NCBI GenBank assembly: GCA_023436585.1
Contig: JAEZIN010000028.1
Coordinates: forward strand, 558,001-622,000
Origin: Bacillota bacterium
Lineage (GTDB): Bacteria; Bacillota; Clostridia; Christensenellales; Aristaeellaceae
Direction of reading: 5' to 3'
Length of the DNA stretch: 64,000 nt
Positions 17,489 to 24,711 of the stretch are shown here, one piece after another. The number at the start of each line of letters is the position of its first letter. Position 1 is the stretch's first letter. The translations under genes were made by a program, and so were the position numbers. The notes beneath the pieces were generated by a model. That model was not told the origin of the DNA. It was given only the letters and a program-made list of their open reading frames with translations, and searched no databases.

Positions 17489-18067
17489 ATGCTGACCGAG
17501 CGAATTCGTTCATTGATGGAGGATGTCTGCCTTAAAGGGCAGGGGCCTTTTGATACCGCCTTTTTTGAAAAACATATTCAAGTCGTGGTATCCATTGCCG
17601 ATACGCTGGCACAAAAGTATCATGCCGATCGGGAGGTGGTTGTCCTGGCGGCTTATTTGCATGACATCTCTGCCGTTGAGGATTACAGCTCGGTGGCCAG
17701 GCACCACATCCTGGGCGGGGAAAGGGCGGAGGAGATTTTGTCATCCGAAGGCTATCCGGCGGAAAAGATTGCGGCCGTCCGCCAATGCATCCTCACCCAT
17801 TCTACCCCTGTAGCCATAGGGCAGGGCACCTTGGAGGAAGTCTGCATTTCCAACGCCGAAGCGGCAAGCCGGATCCTAGCGCCGGGTTATTGGCTGCATT
17901 ACGGCTATACCGCCAAGGGGCTGGATTATCACAAGGGCCTTGCCTGGTACACGGATATGATTGATTCCCATTGGGGCCGCATGACGGAGGAGGCGAAGGC
18001 CATCGCTGCGGAAGCCTATCATGCCGCCAAGACGCTGTTTGACAGGGAGGCAAATCCGTCATTGTGA
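17489..18067 (+). CDS. HD-domain metal-dependent phosphohydrolase
   Basis: 192 residues. The HD signature VVLAAYLHDIS (His-Asp near residues 58-59) is preceded by a conserved upstream His-containing helix and followed by ARHHILGGERAEEIL and the CILTHS motif, matching the HD superfamily metal site. Such proteins hydrolyse nucleotides or phosphate esters; the substrate is unknown. AAGGAG at 17472-17477 sets the start. It is convergent with sdpI, whose stop lies 13 bases away. Confidence 0.88.
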   Translation: MLTERIRSLMEDVCLKGQGPFDTAFFEKHIQVVVSIADTLAQKYHADREVVVLAAYLHDISAVEDYSSVARHHILGGERAEEILSSEGYPAEKIAAVRQCILTHSTPVAIGQGTLEEVCISNAEAASRILAPGYWLHYGYTAKGLDYHKGLAWYTDMIDSHWGRMTEEAKAIAAEAYHAAKTLFDREANPSL

Positions 18068-18080
18068 TTTCACCGCCAAT

Positions 18081-18725
18081 CTAACCCCGCGCCGCTTCCT
18101 GCTTTCTGTACGAAAGATAGGAGTAAATGGGCGGGATGATCACCATCGCGGCCAACAGCGCGATGCTAACATACGGCCAGTTCAAGAAAGCGTTCATGGT
18201 CATGATAAGCCCACATACCACCCACACAAAACCCGCCAGCCGGTGGGTTTTGTTCCAGTTGTCCTCATTGTGCAGTGTCCAGGGCAGCTTGATGCCCACG
18301 GTGTAATTCTGTTTGCATTTGGGAAGATAGTTGCCTGCAATTACGATCACCAGTCCGACCATGGCTGCCACGATCATGCCCAGGGGAATATTCGCCCCCA
18401 TGGAAAGGAACAGCGTGATGGGCATGACGATGACTGAGATAAGGGGCAGCGCCCATTTTGCGGTCAGCTTCAACCGGAACGACGCCTCGCCGCTCCTGGG
18501 GTCATGGTTCAATCGGAAATGGGTGAACAGGTTGATGACGGCGAATATCACCGGCAGGCCAAATACCGTAATGCCCTTAGGCAGGTAATTATCCGGCGCA
18601 CCGGAACTGTTAAAATGGACTGCCACCTGCTCTGGCAGCTTGTTGTACAGGATTATCCCCAGCGCGATGGGCAGCAAACATAAAACAGTGGTGATCAGAA
18701 GCTGGCTGTTACGCTTTGCTTTCAT
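18081..18725 (-). CDS. SdpI/DUF1648 family membrane protein
   Basis: 214 residues with about six hydrophobic segments. The N-terminal DUF1648 pattern is clear (LPEQVAVHFNSSGAPDNYLPK), and the C-terminal SdpI-like half carries the NYLPKCKQNYTVGIKLPWTL and NWNKTHRLAG motifs. In Bacillus, SdpI gives immunity to the SdpC toxin and works with the repressor SdpR. Here it overlaps the end of an ArsR-type gene, the same sdpR-sdpI arrangement, but no SdpC-like toxin gene is in the window. The start at 18725 follows GGAGGG; an upstream extension is rejected. Confidence 0.9.
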   Translation of the reverse strand: MKAKRNSQLLITTVLCLLPIALGIILYNKLPEQVAVHFNSSGAPDNYLPKGITVFGLPVIFAVINLFTHFRLNHDPRSGEASFRLKLTAKWALPLISVIVMPITLFLSMGANIPLGMIVAAMVGLVIVIAGNYLPKCKQNYTVGIKLPWTLHNEDNWNKTHRLAGFVWVVCGLIMTMNAFLNWPYVSIALLAAMVIIPPIYSYLSYRKQEAARG

Positions 18726-18990
18726 TTTCTTTCCCTCCAAATTGCGCAAACCATAGGAGCATTTCCTCAAATACGGATGCGTTCAGTTCGTAATAGACAT
18801 AGTTTTTGTACTTGGTTTCGGTAACGAGCCCAGCCTTTTTTAACTGCGCCAAATGATACGATATGGTGGCGCCGGTCATGGAAAAGGCCTGGCCGATTTC
18901 CCCGGCGGACATTTTCCCGCTTCTTAAGTTGACCAGTATTTTTCGCCGCACAGGGTCAGACAATGCCTTGAACGTATCCTCAAACCCCAT
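18709..18990 (-). CDS. ArsR/SmtB-family repressor, SdpR-like
   Basis: 93 residues with a winged helix: FKALSDPVRRKILVNLRSG, MSAGEIGQAF, ATISYHLAQLKKAGLV and the wing KYKNYVYYELN. There are no metal-binding cysteines, which fits the SdpR branch. Its 3' end overlaps the sdpI start by 17 bases. A perfect inverted repeat upstream (19058-19083) and a related ATTTAGAAA box nearer the start (19006-19014) look like its own operators, so autoregulation of this pair is likely. Start preceded by AGGAGGGG. Confidence 0.9.
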   Translation of the reverse strand: MGFEDTFKALSDPVRRKILVNLRSGKMSAGEIGQAFSMTGATISYHLAQLKKAGLVTETKYKNYVYYELNASVFEEMLLWFAQFGGKENESKA

Positions 18991-19057
18991 GCATACCCCT
19001 CCTGTATTTAGAAAGATTTCGAAATAGATTATATCCCTGCTTTTTGAAATGTCAATA

Positions 19058-19083
19058 GCTATTTAGAAAAAAATCTAAATAGC
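19058..19083. promoter_or_regulatory. Perfect inverted repeat upstream of sdpR, probable operator
   Basis: GCTATTTAGA (19058-19067) and TCTAAATAGC (19074-19083) are exact reverse complements with a 6-A spacer. A partial copy of the half-site (ATTTAGAAA) occurs at 19006-19014. It lies 68 bases before the sdpR start. Confidence 0.75.
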
Positions 19084-19176
19084 ACGTACATACATTCAAA
19101 TGAATTTGCTTGCATTGACGGGAAGAATACGACGAGTTATGATAAGCAAGACTTTTACATTACCAGCCTCAGGCCT

Positions 19177-19638
19177 TTACCTGTACACCACCTCAAAATC
19201 CTCAAACACCACGGGCATGTCCCAGGTGAACTCAAAGCCGTTTTCCTGGCCGTCCTCCGTAAAGAAACGAATGTGGCCTTCCTGCCAGGATTTCAGGCTA
19301 TCGTCTTCCCCTTCCCGCTTGCAGATATCAAAGGTCATATCCCTGAAGGGAAGGATCATGACATTTGTCGTCTCAATCACGCATTTGGGGTTCCCCGCAA
19401 AATCGGTCACGATGGAAAAGCCGCCAACCTGGGGAATCGGCTCGTTGACTGCTTGGTAGTACAGCAGGCTGGAAGCCGTCGCTTTCTTCTTCCCGTCCAG
19501 CACCAATTGCAACAGGCTGTTGGCCAGTTCTTCCGAGTTGCAAAAGTGAAAGCATTCGTAATACCGTAAACTCAAATCCCGGTTGGTCTTTATCAGAAAC
19601 TCCTTCCAATACTGCTGGGCGGCGCTGTTTTGACTCAT
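19177..19638 (-). CDS. ASCH-domain protein
   Basis: 153 residues. The ASCH fold is indicated by the helical N-terminus, KKKATASSLLYYQAV, VGGFSIVTDFAGNPKCVIETT, and the closing VVFEDFEVVYR, in the order seen in bacterial ASCH proteins. This family is related to PUA domains; some members bind or cleave RNA or hydrolyse N4-acetylcytidine, but this protein's activity cannot be deduced. It stands alone; GAGG lies upstream of the ATG. Confidence 0.88.
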   Translation of the reverse strand: MSQNSAAQQYWKEFLIKTNRDLSLRYYECFHFCNSEELANSLLQLVLDGKKKATASSLLYYQAVNEPIPQVGGFSIVTDFAGNPKCVIETTNVMILPFRDMTFDICKREGEDDSLKSWQEGHIRFFTEDGQENGFEFTWDMPVVFEDFEVVYR

Positions 19639-19731
19639 ACCCTATACCTCTATTTACAAAATATACTGCCTGCCAAGTGTATCAGTTTTCCAAGTAACAA
19701 GCAATATTACTTTGCCGCATGAGGAGGTCAA

Positions 19732-20205
19732 ATGAACAAAAGGACACGGGACTATAAACAGCAGGACAGGCGTGCGGCACATACGGCAAAATACTTTCAA
19801 GCCGATTTGGGACAGGACAACTGGTATGATTACTGGCACAAGCATTTGGATATGAGTGGCTATACCGTGAACCAGCCCAAGAGAAGAAAAAAGTATATGG
19901 CGTATTATTTGCAGTTGCTTGACAAGGTGGAAGCACAGGCTTCCAGCAAGCCGTTTCAAGCATGGATTCATGTAGGTGAGGAAGGGCGTGATGACGCCTT
20001 GTTCTTGCATACGCAAAATCCGGACGCAGACTTTCCCTACAAAAGCGATGGCGTTGCATGGGATGTAGAACTGCCTGCCTGGCTGCAAGGACTGATTGAT
20101 CCGAAACTGTACAGGTACGGAAAAATGAATCATTACGATTTTTGTTTCATACAGAAAAAAGGGCTTGGGATTCCGATCTGGAGTGAAGACGGTCCGCAAG
20201 AGTAA
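19732..20205 (+). CDS. Unknown protein, first of a tandem duplicate pair
   Basis: 157 residues; GAGGAGG at 19719-19725 sets the start. It is basic and aromatic-rich, without signal peptide or membrane helix. Its first 23 residues (MNKRTRDYKQQDRRAAHTAK and on) are identical to those of the gene at 20304, and the C-terminal IQKKGLGIPIWSE is shared too. I do not recognise a family. Compared with its neighbour it is shorter and differs just before the IQKKGLG motif (KMNHYDFCF against KMTYEGLVQYV), so one copy may be diverging. See findings. Confidence 0.7.
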   Translation: MNKRTRDYKQQDRRAAHTAKYFQADLGQDNWYDYWHKHLDMSGYTVNQPKRRKKYMAYYLQLLDKVEAQASSKPFQAWIHVGEEGRDDALFLHTQNPDADFPYKSDGVAWDVELPAWLQGLIDPKLYRYGKMNHYDFCFIQKKGLGIPIWSEDGPQE

Positions 20206-20303
20206 TATCTTGGCCGGGCGGATTGTGGGTAACCGGATAGGCAGGCAGGGTATTATCAATCGTTTTGCGTTTTTGACAGAATCTTGCCACATGAGGAGGC
20301 CAA

Positions 20304-20792
20304 ATGAACAAAAGGACACGGGACTATAAACAGCAGGACAGGCGTGCGGCACACACGGCAAAATACTTTCAAGTCAGTTTTGAACAAAGCAAATGGTATG
20401 ATTTTTGGCATGAGCATTTGGATTGGTGGGGCTATGTTGTGAACCAGCCAAAACGAAGAAAAAAATATATGGAATATTACTTGCAGATGCTTGAAAAGGT
20501 GGAGATGCAGGCATCAGTATCCGACAAGCCATTTCAAACATGGATTCATGTAAGTGAGGATGGGCACACAGACGCTCTGTTCTTCCATACCCAAAATCCG
20601 ACCGATGACTTCCCCTACAAAGATGATGACATTGCATGGGATGCAAAGCTGCCTGACTGGCTTCAGGGAATGATTGATCCCGAACAATACAGGTATGCGA
20701 AAATGACGTATGAGGGACTTGTGCAATATGTCATTCAAAAAAAAGGGCTTGGGATTCCCATTTGGAGTGAAGTCGGTCCTCAGGAGCCTTAA
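20304..20792 (+). CDS. Unknown protein, second of a tandem duplicate pair
   Basis: 162 residues, paralog of the gene at 19732 and 98 bases downstream of it. Shared blocks are the 23-residue N-terminus, NQPKRRKKYMEYYLQ, FQTWIHVSEDG, ALFFHTQNP, and the C-terminal IQKKGLGIPIWSE. Tryptophan and aromatic positions (WYDFWHEHLDWWGY) are conserved. The protein is soluble with no recognised domain. The duplication includes the ribosome-binding region (GAGGAGGCCAAATG here, GAGGAGGTCAAATG in copy 1). Confidence 0.7.
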   Translation: MNKRTRDYKQQDRRAAHTAKYFQVSFEQSKWYDFWHEHLDWWGYVVNQPKRRKKYMEYYLQMLEKVEMQASVSDKPFQTWIHVSEDGHTDALFFHTQNPTDDFPYKDDDIAWDAKLPDWLQGMIDPEQYRYAKMTYEGLVQYVIQKKGLGIPIWSEVGPQEP

Positions 20793-20815
20793 GGTATTTT
20801 ATCCTATGGACGCTG

Positions 20816-21151
20816 TTATGCTTCTTCCCGCCCGCTTAAGTAATCCTTACCCCACTGGTTCATGGCTGTGAGCACCGGCATCAGCGTTATGCCAAAATCC
20901 GTGAGGGCATATTCCACCCTGGGCGGGACCTCGGCATAAACCTTGCGGGTGACGAGGCCGCTTAATTCCAGATCGCGAAGCTGCTGGGCCAGCATTTTTT
21001 GAGTCGCATGGGGGAATTGCCGTTTCAGCTCATTGAAGCGATAGGTCCCCCAGGAGAGATGCCACAACAGCAGTGCCTTCCATTTGCCGCCAATCAGATC
21101 GATGGTCATTTCCATGGGGCACGCGTATGTCTTTTCCTTGAATGTGATCAT
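20816..21151 (-). CDS. HxlR-family transcriptional regulator
   Basis: 111 residues. The winged-helix pattern is classic HxlR: CPMEMTIDLIGGKWKALLLWHL, RFNELKRQFPHATQKMLAQQLRDLE, GLVTRKVYAEVPPRVEYALTD. The conserved Cys near residue 11 can be a redox sensor in relatives. It is divergent from the frameshifted PK-C-like gene (about 150 bases apart), which might have been its target. GGAGG lies four bases before the ATG. Confidence 0.92.
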   Translation of the reverse strand: MITFKEKTYACPMEMTIDLIGGKWKALLLWHLSWGTYRFNELKRQFPHATQKMLAQQLRDLELSGLVTRKVYAEVPPRVEYALTDFGITLMPVLTAMNQWGKDYLSGREEA

Positions 21152-21303
21152 GCGGCCTCCGCTTCACGGTTCCCGTTTGGGTACCAGCTTTCAAAATAGT
21201 GCCTTCTTGCGTGTGGTGTTCCTTTGATTTACAATCATACCACAAATGGCATTCCATGATAAGGCGTTACGCCTCGATCATGGAAAAACAGCCAGGGAAT
21301 AGG

Positions 21304-21887
21304 ATGGGTATCATGCTGGGGAAGAAAATCATCTATTTTGAGGACACAAGAGGCGGTCATACCGCCGAAACCTTAGCGCTTGTCAAAGAGCGCCTTCAGG
21401 GGTCCGGCATCAAAAAGCTTGTGCTGGCTTCCACCACAGGCGGACGGCCCTTGCAGCCATGGAATACTTCAGGGATATGGATGTGAAGCTTGTGGTCGTT
21501 CCCCACCAGTTCGACTTTTTCAAAAAGGAGAACACTTTCCCAAAGGACGCGGTGCAGAAGCTTCGCAATGCCGGGCATGAGGTGCACTTTGGCACCATGC
21601 TTTTCCATACGGAAAAGCTGTACGACAACCATACCCCGAACATCATTGCCAATTTCCTGCGCTGCTTTTGCGAAGGTGTGAAGGTGTGCTTTGAAATTGT
21701 GCTGATGGCCACAGACGGCGGGCTTGCGGATACCGGAGAAACCGTGATTGCCATCGCCGGCACGGGCCGCGGGGCCGATACGGCGCTTGTGATGCAGGCG
21801 GCCTCCACCCGCAATCTTGCAGGCCTGAAGGTGAACGAAATCCTGTGCAAGCCGCTTAACGAGCTGCGTGCAGGGGCCAAGGAATAG
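21304..21887 (+). pseudogene. Frameshifted PK-C-like (pyruvate kinase alpha/beta-domain-like) protein
   Basis: Two overlapping frames form one protein. The first (from ATG 21304) reads KKIIYFEDTRGGHTAETLAL, then KKLVLASTTGG; the second picks up as TALAAMEYFRDMDVKLVVV and continues to the stop at 21885-21887. Adding one base at about 21445-21448 joins them into a 194-residue product with an uninterrupted TTGGTALAAMEYF segment. The family resembles the C-terminal alpha/beta domain of pyruvate kinase found as a stand-alone protein in archaea and anaerobes, function unknown. A real one-base deletion or a sequencing error are equally possible; there is no slippery site to support programmed frameshifting. 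Both halves look well conserved, so decay would be recent. Confidence 0.8.
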
Positions 21888-21960
21888 CAGGCATTGCGTT
21901 TGCTTGCCATAGTAAAAACATGCAGGTGATAGCTCAACTGCATGTTTTTATTATAAATGA

Positions 21961-22016
21961 TTGGGATTCCCAAGGGATGCTATCCCTTGGGCGGGGTGCC
22001 GGGGCAGAGCCCCGGT
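21961..22016. repeat. Two adjacent GC-rich hairpins downstream of the CoADR fusion
   Basis: CCCAAGGGAT (21969-21978) / ATCCCTTGGG (21982-21991) and CCGGGGC (21999-22005) / GCCCCGG (22009-22015). On the minus strand they directly follow the stop codon of the 22017-24485 gene. There is no clear U run; they may end or protect that transcript and look like a mobile intergenic palindrome. Confidence 0.6.
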
Positions 22017-24485
22017 TCAAATAAACAGGTTCACATTCGATTCCTCGGCATCCCCCAGGTATGCCCCCACACCGGCCAGCTCCACGCCGTCGATGAGCTC
22101 CTCCTGGCGTATGCCCATCACATCCATGCTCATGGTACAGGCCACAAGCTTGATACCGCTGCGCATGGCTTTTTTTATAAGCTCTTCCAGTGAATCCACG
22201 TTCTTCTGCCGCATGACCATCTTCATCATGGCGGTGCCCATGCCGCCCATGTTCATTTTGGAGAGCTTCAATTTACCTACGCCTCTTGGCATCATGCCAC
22301 CGAACATAGCCTCGATGAAGGATTTTTGCACCTTTTGCCGGTTGCCCTTACGCAGTACGTTCAGGCCCCAGAAGGTGAAGAACATGGTCACAGGCCGGCC
22401 CATGGCGGCGGCGCCGTTGGCAATGATGAAGGAGGCCAGCACCTTGTCCAGGTCTCCGCTGAAAACAATGATGGTCTTGCCGTCGCCCTTGGGCCCGCCG
22501 GCGGCAGCAGGCGCCGAGGCCGTTCCCTTTTTCACAAGCGCCACATAATCCTTGCCACGCTGGGTGTTGGTAAGCAGCGTGTTCCCTGTGCGCCGGCACC
22601 ATGCGACGATGTCCCTGGCAAAGCCGGGATCGTTGGCGGAAACCTCGATCACGTCGCCATTTTGCAGGCCCTTCATGGTTTCAAACACCTTCATGATGGG
22701 CCCGGGGCACTGCAGCCCGGAGCAGTCCAGGCGCATGGAGGCGACAATCTTATCCTCCGTATTTTGGTGGCCGGAATCCGAAACGGCGGCATTTTGCAGC
22801 ATGGGGGGAGCCTCCCTGGTTTCATAGTGGGTGGATAAATAGAATCTTGTTCCGCCGGGATAGACCTTGACATTGGTAAAGCCATGCTCCATGAGGATGC
22901 GCGCCGCATTGTAAGCCCGCACGCCGATGGCGCAGAACACGACGATTTCCTTTTCCCTGTCCAGTTCGTCAAGCCGAGACCGCAATTGCCCAAGGGGAAT
23001 ATGTCTGGAACCCGGCACCTCATACACCTGGCGCTCCGACGTTTCCCGCACATCCAGCACGGTACGGCCCTGCGCGCCTTCCTGTTCCAGAATGTTCCAG
23101 TCCGCGAAGGCCACCTTGTTAAGGAGGATGTTTTCCGCCACAAAGCCGGCCATGTTCACCGGGTCTTTGGCGGAGGAATAGGGCGGTGCATAGGCAAGCT
23201 CGAGGTCTTTCAAATCCAATATGGAGGCGTTCAGCCGGATGGCAGTGGCCAGCACATCCATGCGCTTGTCGACGCCCTCCCGGCCTACGATTTGCGCGCC
23301 GAGAATCCTTGATCCATCCTTGGCAAAGAGCAGCTTGAGCGTGAGGGGCACGGCGCCGGGGTAGTATCCGGCGTGAGAGTTCTGCATAATTGTCAGGGCT
23401 TCGTAATCCTGCCCCTTTACAAGACCCTGCTTTTTCAGCACCTTTTCATTGGCGCCGGTGGAAGCGGCGGTCAGCTCAAACACCTTGGCGATGGCCGTAC
23501 CCTGTGTGCCCTTGTATGCGGAGGAAAGACCTGCGATGTTATCCGCCGCAATGCGGCCCTGGCGATTGGCCGGCCCTGCCAGGGGAATCATGGTCCGGCC
23601 CTTGAATATGAAATCCTCCACCTCCACCGCGTCGCCCACGGCGTAAATGTCGGGGTCGCTGGTGCGCATGGACGCGTCTGTCACAATGCCACCGGCGGCG
23701 TTTACCGCAAGGCCTGCCTCTTTGGCCAGCGCGCTGTTGGGCCTCACGCCAATGGAGAGGATCACAAGATCGGTGCTCAGTTCCTTCCCGCTTTTCAGCT
23801 TCACGGTGATGCCGGTGCCCGTGTCCGAAAAGGAGGCCACGCCGTCATTCAGGCAAAGCGTCACGCCGCTTTCGGTGAGGTGCTCATGCAGGATTTGGGC
23901 CATTTCATAATCCAGCGGGGCCATCACCTGGTCCAGCATTTCGGCAATGGTTACGTTAAGCCCCGCGTGGCGCAGGTTTTCCGCCATCTCCAGGCCAATG
24001 AAGCCGCCGCCCACTACCACGGCGGATTTGGCGCTGTGCTCCTTGATAAAGGCGCGGATTTTGTCGGTGTCCGGCACCGTCCACAGCGTCATCACCCGGG
24101 GTGATTCCCGGCCGGGGATGGGGGGCGTAAGCGGCGAGGAGCCGGTGGCCAGCACCAGCACATCATAATTTTCCGTGTATGTTCCGCCCTTTGCCAAATC
24201 CTTGACGGTTACTGCCTTTTGTTCCCGGTCTATGGAGACTACCTCCTGCCGGATGCGCACATCCATGCGGAACTTGGCCTCCATGCCTTCGGGTGTCTGA
24301 AGCAGCAGCGCGTCCCTGGATTTGATCACGTCCCCCACGTGGTAGGGCAGCCCGCAATTGGCGTAGGAGATGTACTCGCCCCGCTCGAACATGATGATTT
24401 CAGCCGTTTCATCAAGCCTTCTCAGCCTTGCCGCCGTGCTGGCCCCGCCGGCCACGCCGCCCACGATGAGTACCTTTTTCCCCAT
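22017..24485 (-). CDS. CoA-disulfide reductase / rhodanese / TusA / DsrE four-part fusion
   Basis: 822 residues, start fixed at 24485 by AAGAAGGTG. Residues 1-450: FAD/NAD(P) disulfide reductase of the CoADR type, with KVLIVGGVAGGAS, the single active cysteine in YANCGLPYHVGD (Cys44), NAD motif VVVGGGFIGLEMAEN and FAD motif DIYAVGDAVEV. Residues about 455-560: rhodanese domain with the catalytic loop FCAIGVRAY (Cys518). Residues about 583-655: TusA with LQCPGPIMKV (Cys593). Residues about 670-822: DsrE/DsrF-like domain with ACTMSMDVMG (Cys783). The chain of reactive cysteines suggests that it reduces persulfides or CoA-disulfide and passes sulfane sulfur internally. Cytoplasmic and monocistronic. 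Similar fusions are known in anaerobes; the physiological sulfur donor is not evident. Confidence 0.92.
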   Translation of the reverse strand: MGKKVLIVGGVAGGASTAARLRRLDETAEIIMFERGEYISYANCGLPYHVGDVIKSRDALLLQTPEGMEAKFRMDVRIRQEVVSIDREQKAVTVKDLAKGGTYTENYDVLVLATGSSPLTPPIPGRESPRVMTLWTVPDTDKIRAFIKEHSAKSAVVVGGGFIGLEMAENLRHAGLNVTIAEMLDQVMAPLDYEMAQILHEHLTESGVTLCLNDGVASFSDTGTGITVKLKSGKELSTDLVILSIGVRPNSALAKEAGLAVNAAGGIVTDASMRTSDPDIYAVGDAVEVEDFIFKGRTMIPLAGPANRQGRIAADNIAGLSSAYKGTQGTAIAKVFELTAASTGANEKVLKKQGLVKGQDYEALTIMQNSHAGYYPGAVPLTLKLLFAKDGSRILGAQIVGREGVDKRMDVLATAIRLNASILDLKDLELAYAPPYSSAKDPVNMAGFVAENILLNKVAFADWNILEQEGAQGRTVLDVRETSERQVYEVPGSRHIPLGQLRSRLDELDREKEIVVFCAIGVRAYNAARILMEHGFTNVKVYPGGTRFYLSTHYETREAPPMLQNAAVSDSGHQNTEDKIVASMRLDCSGLQCPGPIMKVFETMKGLQNGDVIEVSANDPGFARDIVAWCRRTGNTLLTNTQRGKDYVALVKKGTASAPAAAGGPKGDGKTIIVFSGDLDKVLASFIIANGAAAMGRPVTMFFTFWGLNVLRKGNRQKVQKSFIEAMFGGMMPRGVGKLKLSKMNMGGMGTAMMKMVMRQKNVDSLEELIKKAMRSGIKLVACTMSMDVMGIRQEELIDGVELAGVGAYLGDAEESNVNLFI

Positions 24486-24711
24486 GACAGCACCTTCTTG
24501 TCTTATATTTAACAATAGAAATCCTGAATGCAACAGCAAAAGTATAATCCTGTGTGTATTCAAGCTCTGTGACTTTGTCACATGGAAAAGGTTATTCCTT
24601 TGGCAAGGAAATTAAGCATTTAAGGGAGAATACGTAAGCACAAGATTGCCATGCGGCAGCAATGGCACAAGGCATGGCCTCAATCGTTAATGACATAAAA
24701 GGAGTGATCTC

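Noticed and set aside
18081..18990. SdpABC toxin system
   Set aside because: Only the repressor/immunity-like pair is present; no SdpA, SdpB or SdpC homolog was found around it, so it is treated as an orphan SdpR/SdpI pair.
21430..21470. Programmed frameshifting in the PK-C-like gene
   Set aside because: No slippery heptamer, no upstream Shine-Dalgarno-like stimulator and no clear downstream structure; a deletion or sequencing error is simpler.
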